Source of the DNA: Verrucomicrobiales bacterium
GTDB taxonomy: Bacteria > Verrucomicrobiota > Verrucomicrobiia > Verrucomicrobiales > DEV007
Reading direction: 5' to 3'
NCBI GenBank assembly: GCA_029213065.1
Contig: JARGPH010000042.1
Location: forward strand, 1-44,130
Length of the DNA stretch: 44,130 nucleotides
Shown: one piece after another, positions 8,553-17,686 of the stretch
How the letters are laid out: each line of letters opens with the position of its first letter
How positions within the stretch are numbered: position 1 is the first letter of the stretch
The notes under the pieces: generated by a model
Told to the model about the DNA's origin: nothing
Database searches by the model: none
The model's input: the letters and a program-made list of their open reading frames with translations, nothing else
Translations under genes and position numbers: made by a program

Positions 8553-11500
8553 GTGTCTGTTCCATCTTTAAGTTCTGAAACCCATCTGGACGAAATCTTC
8601 GGCCTTGAGCGCAAGTCCGACAGTTTCGATCACGTTCGTATTACCGTTGCCAACCCCGAGACAATCCGTTCATGGAGTCAGGGTGAGGTTAAAAATCCGG
8701 AGACGATCAACTACCGAACCTTCAAGCCTGAAAAAGGCGGTCTCTTCTGTGAGCGAATTTTCGGTCCTACCAAGGACTGGGAATGTGCCTGCGGAAAATA
8801 CAAGCGTATCAAGCACAAGGGTACCGTTTGTGACCGTTGCGGCGTTGAGGTGACCCTGAGCCGCGTCCGTCGTGAGCGCATGGGCCACATCGAGCTCGCT
8901 GTTCCGGTTTCCCACATCTGGTTTTACAAGTGTATGCCTTCACGCATCGGTCTCATGCTCGACATGAGTGCCCGTCAGCTTGAGCGCGTCATTTACTACG
9001 AAGACTACATCGTCATCGAGCCCGGCAACACGCCGCTTGAGCCCGGACAGCTTCTCACCGAACTCGAATTCCGCGATGCGGAGGAAGAGTATGGTAACGA
9101 AGGTTTTCAGGCTGGAATGGGTGCCGAAGCGGTTCGTGACCTCCTTTCCCGCACCGATCTTCTCAAGGAAATCGAAGAGCTCGAAGAGGCCATGGGCAAA
9201 ACACGCTCGAAGCAGGTTCGTAAGAAGCTTGCGAAGCGTCTTAAGCTTGCTCAGGGATTCCATTATTCGAAGACTCGTCCCGAGTGGATGATCCTCGAAG
9301 TGCTTCCTGTGATTCCACCGGATCTTCGTCCGCTCGTTCCTCTTGAAGGTGGTCGTTTCGCGACTTCCGATTTGAATGACCTCTACCGTCGTGTCATCAA
9401 CCGGAACAACCGACTCAAGAACCTTCTTCAGCTCAAAACGCCTGACGTTATTATTCGTAACGAGAAGCGTATGCTCCAGGAAGCGGTTGATGCGCTTTTC
9501 GATAACGGACGTCATGGACGCGCTGTTACCGGAGCCGGAAACCGTGCTCTGAAATCACTTTCCGACATGCTCAAGGGTAAAGGTGGACGTTTCCGTCAGA
9601 ACCTTCTCGGTAAGCGTGTTGATTACTCAGGACGTTCCGTCATCGTGATTGGACCGGATCTTAAACTCCACCAGTGCGGTCTTCCCAAGAAGATGGCTCT
9701 CGTGCTGTTCGAGCCGTTCATCATCCGCCGACTCAAAGAGCTTGGCTACGTTCACACCGTTCGTAGTGCGAAGAAACTTATCGAGCGCAAGACTTCAGAA
9801 GTCTGGGATATTCTCGAAGAAGTGACGAAAGGGCACCCCGTTCTTCTGAACCGTGCACCTACGCTTCACCGACTTTCGATTCAGGCATTCGAGCCTGTTC
9901 TCATTGAGGGATCTGCGATCCGCGTTCACCCCCTCGTTTGTACTGCGTATAACGCTGACTTCGATGGTGACCAGATGGCGGTTCACGTGCCTCTTTCAGT
10001 TGAGGCGCAGATGGAGGCCCGCATGCTCATGCTGGCTCCGAACAACATCTTCACCCCTTCGAGTGGTAAGCCAATCACGACGCCTTCTCAGGATATTACC
10101 CTCGGGTCATACTTCCTGACATACTGCCGTCTCATTCCGCTTCGTGATCCTGAGATGGAGCCTAAGCTCTCTCTCTTTGCTGACACGACTGAGGTTGAGT
10201 TTGCTGTCGCGAACCGTTCGATCGACATGCACGATCCGATTCGTGTGCGTAACCCCGATTTCGGTTCAGAAGGCCGTGCTTACGGTGATCCTGAGAAGAA
10301 GGTTATCATCACCACTGCCGGACGGGTTCGTTTCAACGAAATCTGGCCTGATGAGCTTGGCTTCTTCAATGAGAACGTCGGCAAGAAGCAGCTTTCTGAT
10401 CTTATTTGGCGCTGTTACCAGGCCGTTGGTCAGGATGGCACCGTGAAATCTCTCGATTTGCTGAAATCTCTCGGATTCAAAGAGGCGACTCGCTCGGGAA
10501 CATCAGTCGGAATTTTCGACATGATCATCCCGCCTGAGAAACAGATCGAAGTCGACTCCGCTACCGAAGAGGTGCAGAAAGCGAATGATCAGTATCGTTC
10601 CGGTGTTATCACCAACAAGGAGCGTTACAACAAGATTGTTGATATCTGGACCCACGCCGGTGACGAGATCACGAAAGCACTTTTCCGCACGATTGAGCAC
10701 AACGAAGGTGGAGACCTTCCGAGCCCGCTCTTCATGATGGTCGATTCCGGTGCCCGTGGTAACCGTCAGCAGATTAAGCAGCTTTCCGGTATGCGTGGTT
10801 TGATGGCAAAACCTTCCGGTGAGATTATTGAGCGTCCGATTATTTCGAACTTCCGTTCAGGTCTTTCCGTTCTGGAATACTTCATCTCCACTCACGGTGC
10901 CCGTAAAGGACTTGCTGATACCGCGCTTAAAACGGCTGACTCAGGTTACATGACCCGTAAGCTCGTTGATGTCGCGCAGGACGTTATCATCACTGAAGAG
11001 GATTGTGGAACCGCCAACGGTATTGTCGTTAAGTCGATTTACGAAGGTGACGAAGAGGCAGTCGATCTGAAGACTCGTATTTACGGTCGTGTTGCCGCTG
11101 AGAAAGTCGTTAACGGCGAGGAGACGATCGTCAAGCCGGGTGAGATGATTGATGAGCAAATCGCTCTCAACCTCTACAACATCGGTCACGAGCAGCTCAA
11201 GATTCGCTCCGTTCTCACCTGTGAGAGCCGACGCGGTTGTTGTGCCCGTTGTTACGGCATGAACCTCGCTACCAATGCGATGGCGAAAATCGGTGAGGCT
11301 GTTGGTATTGTTGCCGCGCAGTCAATCGGTGAGCCCGGAACACAGCTTACGATGCGTACTTTCCACGTTGGTGGTGTTGCTTCGGGAACGTTCAAGCAGC
11401 CTATCATCAAGGTGAAGGCTAAAGGTGTTGTTCACTACAACGATCTTAAGACAGTTGAGACGGCTAACGGAACCTTCGTTGCTCTCAACAAGAACGGAAC

Positions 11501-12743
11501 GATTTCGATTCACGACAAAGACGGTCGCGAGCTTGAGATGTATAACGTTGTCAGTGGTTCGGTCATCGAGATCCCTGATAATGGTGAAGCCAAGAAAGGG
11601 CAGACCCTTGCAACGTGGGATCCATACAGTGTTCCCGTGATCACAGAGAAGTCCGGTAAGATCAAATTCCGCGACATGCTTCAGGGCATTACGCTGGATA
11701 CCGAGATCGATAAAGAAACGAACACGAAAGGGTTGGTCGTTATTGAACACAAAGAGGATTTGCACCCGCAGATTCTCATCGTGGACAAGAAGGGCAACGA
11801 GCTCGCTACTTACTCGATTCCTACCGGTGCTCACCTCTCGGTGACTGAAGGTCAGGACGTGCAGGGTGGTGATCAGCTCGCGAGAACGCCGCGTAAAGTT
11901 TCCGAGACAAAAGATATTACCGGTGGTCTTCCCCGTGTTGCCGAGCTCTTCGAGGCTCGTAAGCCGAAGGAAATCGCTGAGATCGCGAAGATCGACGGTG
12001 AAGTTTCCCTCGGTGGAACGATTCGTGCGAAGCGTAAGTTGATCGTGACTGACGCCGATACAGGTGAGCAGGAAGAGCATCTTATCCCACTTGGTAAGCA
12101 TTATCTCGTTCAGCCCGGTGATACGGTTCATAAAGGACAGAAGCTCACCGAAGGTGCCGTTGTTCCTCACGACATCCTCGATATCCTCGGGCCACACGCG
12201 CTCATGGAGCACCTCGTTAGCGAGGTTCAGGACGTTTACCGTCTCCAGGGTGTTGAAATTAACGATAAGCACATCGAGATCATCATTCGTCAGATGCTTC
12301 GTAAAGTTCGCATTACCGATCCGGGTGATACTCAGTTCCTCTGGGGTGATCAGGTCGAGAAAACGACATTCGAAGCGATCAACGCGGATATGGAAGAGCA
12401 AGGTGGTAAGCCGTCTGAAGGCGAGCCCGTTCTCCTCGGTATTACGAAGGCATCTCTTGAGACCGATTCCTTTATCTCTGCGGCATCTTTCCAGGACACG
12501 ACACGTGTTCTCACCGAAGCGTCTACGCTCGGACGGATTGATTACCTCCGCGGATTCAAAGAAAACGTCATCATGGGGCACCTTATTCCTGCCGGAACCG
12601 GTTTCCACACCAACCGCAACATGGGTGTGGTTGAAAACGTGGATCCAGCTGAGCTTGAAGCGGCTCGTGCCGCTGCGGCCGAAGCCAAAGAAGCCGCCGC
12701 TGCGGAAGCAGAGGAGGAAGATACGGTTGAAGAAACAGCTTAA
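8553..12743 (+). CDS. rpoC: DNA-directed RNA polymerase subunit beta'
   Basis: Carries the catalytic magnesium site of RNA polymerase. The product has 1396 residues from a GTG start. The N-terminal zinc site is C78, C80, C93, C96 ([20 protein letters not shown]). The active-site loop [12 protein letters not shown] begins at N467, with D469, D471 and D473 as metal ligands. The second zinc site is C818, C890, C897, C900. The C-terminus is an Ala/Glu-rich tail (roughly the last 35 residues), more acidic than the E. coli end. The gene ends before a strong terminator at 12762-12801, so rpsB is probably transcribed separately. Confidence 0.98.
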   Translation: MSVPSLSSETHLDEIFGLERKSDSFDHVRITVANPETIRSWSQGEVKNPETINYRTFKPEKGGLFCERIFGPTKDWECACGKYKRIKHKGTVCDRCGVEVTLSRVRRERMGHIELAVPVSHIWFYKCMPSRIGLMLDMSARQLERVIYYEDYIVIEPGNTPLEPGQLLTELEFRDAEEEYGNEGFQAGMGAEAVRDLLSRTDLLKEIEELEEAMGKTRSKQVRKKLAKRLKLAQGFHYSKTRPEWMILEVLPVIPPDLRPLVPLEGGRFATSDLNDLYRRVINRNNRLKNLLQLKTPDVIIRNEKRMLQEAVDALFDNGRHGRAVTGAGNRALKSLSDMLKGKGGRFRQNLLGKRVDYSGRSVIVIGPDLKLHQCGLPKKMALVLFEPFIIRRLKELGYVHTVRSAKKLIERKTSEVWDILEEVTKGHPVLLNRAPTLHRLSIQAFEPVLIEGSAIRVHPLVCTAYNADFDGDQMAVHVPLSVEAQMEARMLMLAPNNIFTPSSGKPITTPSQDITLGSYFLTYCRLIPLRDPEMEPKLSLFADTTEVEFAVANRSIDMHDPIRVRNPDFGSEGRAYGDPEKKVIITTAGRVRFNEIWPDELGFFNENVGKKQLSDLIWRCYQAVGQDGTVKSLDLLKSLGFKEATRSGTSVGIFDMIIPPEKQIEVDSATEEVQKANDQYRSGVITNKERYNKIVDIWTHAGDEITKALFRTIEHNEGGDLPSPLFMMVDSGARGNRQQIKQLSGMRGLMAKPSGEIIERPIISNFRSGLSVLEYFISTHGARKGLADTALKTADSGYMTRKLVDVAQDVIITEEDCGTANGIVVKSIYEGDEEAVDLKTRIYGRVAAEKVVNGEETIVKPGEMIDEQIALNLYNIGHEQLKIRSVLTCESRRGCCARCYGMNLATNAMAKIGEAVGIVAAQSIGEPGTQLTMRTFHVGGVASGTFKQPIIKVKAKGVVHYNDLKTVETANGTFVALNKNGTISIHDKDGRELEMYNVVSGSVIEIPDNGEAKKGQTLATWDPYSVPVITEKSGKIKFRDMLQGITLDTEIDKETNTKGLVVIEHKEDLHPQILIVDKKGNELATYSIPTGAHLSVTEGQDVQGGDQLARTPRKVSETKDITGGLPRVAELFEARKPKEIAEIAKIDGEVSLGGTIRAKRKLIVTDADTGEQEEHLIPLGKHYLVQPGDTVHKGQKLTEGAVVPHDILDILGPHALMEHLVSEVQDVYRLQGVEINDKHIEIIIRQMLRKVRITDPGDTQFLWGDQVEKTTFEAINADMEEQGGKPSEGEPVLLGITKASLETDSFISAASFQDTTRVLTEASTLGRIDYLRGFKENVIMGHLIPAGTGFHTNRNMGVVENVDPAELEAARAAAAEAKEAAAAEAEEEDTVEETA

Positions 12744-12761
12744 GGCTTAATTCAAAATTCC

Positions 12762-12801
12762 AAACACCCCGTCAGGTAACCATTCCTGTCGGGGTGTTTT
12801 T
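12762..12801 (+). terminator. Intrinsic terminator after rpoC
   Basis: AAACACCCCG (12762-12771) pairs with CGGGGTGTTT (12790-12799), with further pairing CAGG/CCTG inside after one mismatch. Five T (12797-12801) end the structure. It starts 18 nt after the rpoC stop. Confidence 0.85.
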
Positions 12802-12866
12802 GGTTTCAGGGGAGAGGCGAAAGTAGAGAGGAGAGAGAATCTCGATCCTAGAGATGGTCAGCCTGT

Positions 12867-12936
12867 CTTCCGTAGCTTTAGCGAAGGAGGCACCTTTTAC
12901 CTTTAACTTTTTACCTTTCACGGCGCGAAGCGCCAT
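12867..12936. repeat. Low-complexity, GC-palindrome repeat-like segment upstream of rpsB
   Basis: The segment has three parts. CGTAGCTTTAGCGAAGGAGG is at 12871-12890. A pyrimidine-rich run of three related TTTACCTTT/TTTAACTTT units is at ~12893-12919. A perfect stem GGCGC-GAA-GCGCC is at 12922-12934. The composition is unlike the surrounding operon, and no open frame here looks like a protein. I suspect an interspersed intergenic repeat, but only a genome-wide search can show copies. The remainder of the 352-nt rpoC-rpsB gap holds the rpoC terminator and a small GAAA-loop hairpin, TGCTC/GAGCA at 13014-13027, near rpsB. Confidence 0.4.
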
Positions 12937-13095
12937 TCCAGCCTTGCAATCCGCTGAATTCAGCTTTTATTCCCGCCCCTCCCGATCCATCACAGAAATT
13001 GATGAAAGGCGAATGCTCGAAAGAGCAGGGAGGCAAAGTAAAGATGGCGCCTTTCACCCCCCGGGAATACCTGCAAAAAGGGTCCCCTCTAAAAT

Positions 13096-13773
13096 ATGTC
13101 AAACGAACTCATCACTGAACTCGTCGAAGCCGGAGCTCACTTCGGTCACCAGTCACGCAAGTGGAATCCGAAGATGAAGCCTTATCTTCTCGGATCAAAG
13201 AACGCCGTTCACCTTATCGATCTTGAGCAGACCGTTCTCCAGCTGGATGAAGCAGGAAAATTTCTCGCCGATCTCGTTTCCAAAGGAAAGAAAGTTCTTT
13301 TCGTAGGTTGTAAGCGCCAGGCGCAGGATGCTGTTCGCGAAGCCGCAGAGGCAACCAATCAGTTTTACGTCAACCACCGCTGGTTGGGTGGCACGCTCAC
13401 CAACCTTGAGACAGTTCGTCGCAGTGTTGGCCGCATGGAAATGCTCGAGAACCTTGAGAAGTCACCTGACTTCAAGAAAATGAGTAAGAAGGAGATCGCC
13501 TCCCTCGGTCGTGAGAAGCTTAAGCTCAACCTTCGTCTTTCCGGTATTCGTAAGATGGAGCGCCAGCCTGATGCTATCGTTGTCGTTGATTCCGCTCGTG
13601 AATACAACGCAATCAACGAGGCTCGTAAGCTCAAGATTCCAATCGTCGCTCTCGTTGACTCCAATGCAGATCCCGATTTGATCACGTATCCAATCGTTGC
13701 GAACGATGACGCGATTCGCTCCATTCGAGTGATCCTCAAGAAGCTCATCGATCCTGTTGTAGGAATCGCTTAA
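13096..13773 (+). CDS. rpsB: 30S ribosomal protein S2
   Basis: Small-subunit protein needed for S1 binding and mRNA recruitment. The product has 225 residues, slightly shorter than the 241 of E. coli. The N-terminus shows LITELVEAGAHFGHQSRKWN and then KNAVHLIDLEQT. The core has FVGCKRQAQDAV, NHRWLGGTLTN and the C-terminal IPIVALVDSNADPDLITYPI. It has no C-terminal extension. The gene is paired with tsf 169 nt downstream, the usual rpsB-tsf association. In many bacteria S2 represses this pair through an upstream RNA structure; I see small hairpins in the leader but cannot match them to a known motif. Confidence 0.98.
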   Translation: MSNELITELVEAGAHFGHQSRKWNPKMKPYLLGSKNAVHLIDLEQTVLQLDEAGKFLADLVSKGKKVLFVGCKRQAQDAVREAAEATNQFYVNHRWLGGTLTNLETVRRSVGRMEMLENLEKSPDFKKMSKKEIASLGREKLKLNLRLSGIRKMERQPDAIVVVDSAREYNAINEARKLKIPIVALVDSNADPDLITYPIVANDDAIRSIRVILKKLIDPVVGIA

Positions 13774-13804
13774 TCTTCTCCGGGGAATCCCCGCTGAAGA
13801 CCTG

Positions 13805-13840
13805 ACAGGGTTGGGTCATCGACTTAACCCTGTTTGATTT
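13805..13840 (+). terminator. Weak terminator or attenuator between rpsB and tsf
   Basis: ACAGGGTT (13805-13812) pairs with AACCCTGT (13826-13833) over 8 bp, followed by TTGATTT. The broken T-run suggests a partial terminator. Partial termination here would lower tsf relative to rpsB; this is inference. Confidence 0.4.
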
Positions 13841-13878
13841 GCCCATGGGGCATTTCCGACACACAACCCGAACCTATT

Positions 13879-13902
13879 TGCCACCTGCACTTTGAGGTGG
13901 CA
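13879..13902 (+). other. Perfect 8-bp hairpin in tsf leader
   Basis: TGCCACCT (13879-13886) pairs with AGGTGGCA (13895-13902) around an 8-nt loop. It ends 40 nt before the tsf ATG. It may control translation initiation or RNA stability. No known motif is recognised. Confidence 0.35.
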
Positions 13903-13942
13903 TTCATTTCTAAATTAACACTTTTTAACCAACTGAATTATT

Positions 13943-14836
13943 ATGGCTGAAATTACTGTTTCCCTTATTAAGACACTTCGTGACAAAACCAACGGCGGCA
14001 TGATGGACTGCAAAGCAGCGCTTGTCGAAGCTGACGGTGACCTCGAAGCTGCAGAGACTATTCTCCGCAAAAAAGGCATCGTTGATGCCGACAAGAAGGC
14101 CGGACGCGCGGCATCTGAGGGCGTTGTTGCTTCCCGTATTCTTGCTGACGGCAAGGCTGGAATTCTCGCGGCTGTGAACTGCGAGACTGACTTCGTTGCC
14201 AAGAACGACAACTTCCGCGACTTCGTCGAGGCGATCCTTGATCACATCGAAGCAAGTCCTTCCGTCGACAGCGTTGAGGCGCTTCTCGCTCAGGACTACG
14301 CAGGTGACGCCGCAACACTCGAGGAGTTCATCAAAATTAAAGTCGGTGAACTCGGCGAGAACATGGGCCTTGCCCGTTTCGCAAAATACGAAGTTTCCGA
14401 AAACGGTGGTGTAGGAACCTACATTCACATGGCGGGTCGTGTTGGCGTGCTTGTTGAGCTTACCTGTGAGAATGCAGCGACTGCATCAACTCCTGAGTTC
14501 GGCGCACTTGCTAAAGACATCTGCATGCACATCGCAGCGGCTCAGCCGATCTGTGTTTCCTCCGACGAAGTTCCTGCCGATCTCGTTGAAAAAGAGAAAG
14601 ACATTTTCCGCGAGCAGATGAAGGACAAGCCGGCTGAAATCATCGAGAAAATCATCGGTGGTAAAATGGGCAAATTCTATGCAACGAACTGCCTTCTCGA
14701 CCAGGCTTTCATCAAGGATGGTGATAAGACGGTTCAGGGCCTCATCGACGAAGTCAGCGCAGCAGCCGGCGACAAAATCGCAGTGGCACGTTTCGATCGC
14801 TTCGGCGTTGGCGAAGAGGTGGAAGCTGAGGCGTAA
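13943..14836 (+). CDS. tsf: Elongation factor Ts
   Basis: Guanine nucleotide exchange factor that recycles EF-Tu. The product has 297 residues. The N-terminal UBA-like domain shows LIKTLRDKTNGGMMDCKAAL, where the family usually has TGAGMMDCKKAL. It is followed by the EF-Tu contact segment CETDFVAKNDNFRDFV. Two dimerisation-type subdomains follow, with MHIAAAQPICVSSDEVP and a C-terminal helix pair ending FDRFGVGEEVEAEA. It is the last gene of the core cluster and is closed by a strong terminator. The pyrH and frr genes often found after tsf are absent. Confidence 0.98.
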   Translation: MAEITVSLIKTLRDKTNGGMMDCKAALVEADGDLEAAETILRKKGIVDADKKAGRAASEGVVASRILADGKAGILAAVNCETDFVAKNDNFRDFVEAILDHIEASPSVDSVEALLAQDYAGDAATLEEFIKIKVGELGENMGLARFAKYEVSENGGVGTYIHMAGRVGVLVELTCENAATASTPEFGALAKDICMHIAAAQPICVSSDEVPADLVEKEKDIFREQMKDKPAEIIEKIIGGKMGKFYATNCLLDQAFIKDGDKTVQGLIDEVSAAAGDKIAVARFDRFGVGEEVEAEA

Positions 14837-14863
14837 GCCCCGGTTGCTACTTAAAGCTTTGAG

Positions 14864-14894
14864 AAAGCCCGGTTCGAAAGAGCCGGGCTTTTTT
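14864..14894 (+). terminator. Intrinsic terminator after tsf
   Basis: AAAGCCCGG (14864-14872) pairs with CCGGGCTTT (14883-14891), with possible extra pairs inside, and a run of six T spans 14889-14894. It marks the end of the translation gene cluster. Confidence 0.9.
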
Positions 14895-14964
14895 GTTTTC
14901 GGCGGTAGGGGATTTCGGCCAGCTTCTTCTTTCCGGAGTTTGGAAACGTGGTATTTTTGCCGAT

Positions 14965-17556
14965 ATGATTCACGCGAAGAAATTTCTCTCCCTTCTTGCG
15001 GCACTGGTCGCTCTTTCGCCGGTGGCGAACGCTCACCGCACCGCGACGCCTCCTGATAAGATTCGATTGCCTGAGGGCTTTGCAATTGAATTGCTCTATT
15101 CAGTGCCCCGCGATGATCAGGGGTCCTGGGTGGCGATGTGTCAGGATGACAAAGGGCGTCTCATTGTAAGCGATCAGTATGGCGGGATCTATCGCTTTCC
15201 AATCCCTGCACCGGGTCAGTCTGTTGACCCTGCCTCAATTGAGGCGATTACTTATTCGGCGGATGAGTCTTCGGTGCGTAAGGGCGAGAAGAAACCTGAA
15301 GCCAAGCCGGTTAACCCTGAATTGCTGAAACTTCCCAACATCGGCCATGCGCAGGGACTTTGTTATGCCTTTGACAGCCTTTACGTGGTTGTGAATTCAA
15401 AATCCAGTGCGACCGGCTCCGGGGTTTTTCGTCTCCTTGATACCGATGGTGATGATCAGTTCGATGAGATCGTCACCATTAAGATGCTGACGGCCACGGG
15501 TGGAGAACACGGGCCTCATGCTATCGTTCCGGCCCCCGACGGGAAACACCTCTATGTGGTCATGGGAAATCAGACCCAGCTTCCGGATGATTACACTCAC
15601 TCCCGCGTTCCGGAGGTCTGGGGCGAAGATCAGCTTCTCCCTTCGCTTCAGCATTTCATGGTCGGGGCGGAGGCACCGCTCGGTCATGTCGCGCAAATTG
15701 ATCCCGAAGGAAAAAAATGGGAGATCGTCGCTACCGGTTTCAGAAACCAGTACGATCTTGCAATTAACCGCGAGGGGGAGCTGTTCACTTACGACGCGGA
15801 CATGGAGTGGGATTTGAACACGCCCTGGTATCGCCCGACCCGGATTAATCACATCATTGACGGAGCAGAGTTCGGTTGGAGAACCGGTTCGGGAAAGATG
15901 ATGGAATATTGCAGTGACACCTTCGGTGCGGTCGTCGACATCGGTCCGGGATCTCCCACCGGAGTAGCCTTTGGATATGGCGCAAAATTTCCTGCCAAAT
16001 ACCAAAACGCGCTCTTCGTCTGTGACTGGTCCTACGGAAAGCTCTTTGCGGTCCATCTCGATGAGAACGGGTCGACCTACTCCGGCAGTTTTGAAGAGTT
16101 CGCCGGAGCGCAGCCATTTCCGCTTACTGATCTGCTCGTGAATCCTCATGACGGGGCGATGTATATCACGGTGGGAGGGCGCCGTGTGCAGTCCGGTCTC
16201 TACCGTGTTACCTACACCGGTGATGAATCGACCGCGCCTGTTGAAGCGAGCGGCAGCGAAAATGAGGCCCGGGAAAAACGCCATGCGCTGGAGACCTTTT
16301 TACAGGCCGGTGCGGCGGAAGCGTCCAGCGGAGAGATCGACACGATCTGGACGGCGCTGGGATCCTCCGACCGCGGGATTCGACACGCCGCCCGCGTCGC
16401 ACTTGAGAAACAGCCGGTTGCGAATTGGAGTGATCGGCTTTCGAAGGAGGAAAATCCTGTCATCGCCACCGCTGCCATGATTGCCCTTGCCCGGGTAGAC
16501 GGAAAACAATCGGGCAGTGAGATTTTAGAGAAGGCGATGAGCTTTGATTATGCTTCATTAAAAAATCGTCAGGAACGCCTCGATGTGCTGCGCAGTATCA
16601 CGCTGGCTTTGACGCGGGGAGGGATGCCTTCGGAGGCGCTGAAGGGTGAACTTATCACCTGGCTCGATCCTGTCTATCCAGCGCGCACGCCGGAAGAGAA
16701 TCGTGACCTTTCTGCGATCGCGGCTTATCTTGAGGCACCTTTCGCCGTGGAGAAAGGCATGGCGCTTTTGATGGGGGCTTCGGGACAGGAGGAGCAAATC
16801 GGCTACGCCTTGAACTTGCGTCATCTCAAGCAGGGATGGACTCCGGAACTGCGTGAGCAGTATTTCAAATGGTTCGTTCTCGCGGGCAGTTACCGCGGTG
16901 GGGCGCGTCTTGCGAATTACCTCGCGGACATTAAGAAGCACGCCATTGCAGCGATTCCTGAGGGCGAGATGACTCCTGCCCTTACTGAACTCATTGAGAC
17001 AGCACCAAAGAGCAACGACCCGCAGTTCACGCTTGAGCCCCGCAATTTTGTGAAAATGTGGACGATGGAAGATCTCACTCCTTTGCTCGGCGCCGGCCTC
17101 GAAGGGAATCGGGATTTCAAAAACGGTCGCCAAATGTTCGGTGCTGGAACCTGCTATGTCTGTCACCGCTTCAATGACGAAGGCGGTGCGGTTGGTCCTG
17201 ATCTTACTTCGGTTGGCGGTAAATTCAGTCCTCACGATCTACTGGAGGCCATTGTTGATCCCGGTAAAGAGATCAGTGATCAATACGGTGGCAGTATTTT
17301 CAAAATGAAAGACGGCACCGAGGTGGTTGGTCGCATCATGAACATGAAGGGGGATAATTACTGGGTGAACACCGACATGATGACACCGAGCACGATCACT
17401 CAAGTGAACGCGGATAAACTGGAATCGGTTGAGCCGTCACCCATTTCAATGATGCCTGCCGGACTGATCGCGACAATGAATGAGGATGATATTCTCGATC
17501 TCCTCGCCTACCTCATTTCCGGTGGAAACCCTGATCACGAGCTGTTCGATAAGTGA
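14965..17556 (+). CDS. Exported heme-binding beta-propeller/HEAT protein (TIGR02604/TIGR02603 type)
   Basis: Predicted periplasmic c-type cytochrome of the class called membrane-bound dehydrogenase or heme-binding protein in planctomycetes and verrucomicrobia. From ATG 14965 it has 863 residues, with a Sec signal (KKFLSLLAALVALSPVANA). The open frame extends upstream to 14893 but that part lies in the tsf terminator. The N-terminal ~400 residues form a propeller-like region (LPEGFAIELLYSVP, GEHGPHAIVPAPDGKHLYVV, GFRNQYDLAINREGELFTYD). The middle is helical and HEAT-like. The C-terminal heme domain has C730-Y-V-C733-H734 and VGPDLTSVGGKFSPHDLLEAIVDP. The substrate is unknown; sugar or polyol oxidation is only a guess from propeller relatives. 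It appears monocistronic. Confidence 0.9.
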   Translation: MIHAKKFLSLLAALVALSPVANAHRTATPPDKIRLPEGFAIELLYSVPRDDQGSWVAMCQDDKGRLIVSDQYGGIYRFPIPAPGQSVDPASIEAITYSADESSVRKGEKKPEAKPVNPELLKLPNIGHAQGLCYAFDSLYVVVNSKSSATGSGVFRLLDTDGDDQFDEIVTIKMLTATGGEHGPHAIVPAPDGKHLYVVMGNQTQLPDDYTHSRVPEVWGEDQLLPSLQHFMVGAEAPLGHVAQIDPEGKKWEIVATGFRNQYDLAINREGELFTYDADMEWDLNTPWYRPTRINHIIDGAEFGWRTGSGKMMEYCSDTFGAVVDIGPGSPTGVAFGYGAKFPAKYQNALFVCDWSYGKLFAVHLDENGSTYSGSFEEFAGAQPFPLTDLLVNPHDGAMYITVGGRRVQSGLYRVTYTGDESTAPVEASGSENEAREKRHALETFLQAGAAEASSGEIDTIWTALGSSDRGIRHAARVALEKQPVANWSDRLSKEENPVIATAAMIALARVDGKQSGSEILEKAMSFDYASLKNRQERLDVLRSITLALTRGGMPSEALKGELITWLDPVYPARTPEENRDLSAIAAYLEAPFAVEKGMALLMGASGQEEQIGYALNLRHLKQGWTPELREQYFKWFVLAGSYRGGARLANYLADIKKHAIAAIPEGEMTPALTELIETAPKSNDPQFTLEPRNFVKMWTMEDLTPLLGAGLEGNRDFKNGRQMFGAGTCYVCHRFNDEGGAVGPDLTSVGGKFSPHDLLEAIVDPGKEISDQYGGSIFKMKDGTEVVGRIMNMKGDNYWVNTDMMTPSTITQVNADKLESVEPSPISMMPAGLIATMNEDDILDLLAYLISGGNPDHELFDK

Positions 17557-17686
17557 TTGTGACGGGGCGCTTTGATGCGCTTTTGTTCAGAGCGCGGTAA
17601 GAAATTTCAGCTCCGCTGGCAACGACGGGGCGAAATTCCCGACCTTTTACGAAAGACAGATCAGTTCTCTTTCGTATCATCGGGTT

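Noticed and set aside
11322-12608. Long minus-strand open frame (428 codons) antisense to rpoC
   Set aside because: Same reason: a codon-bias shadow of rpoC with no recognisable domain or start signal.
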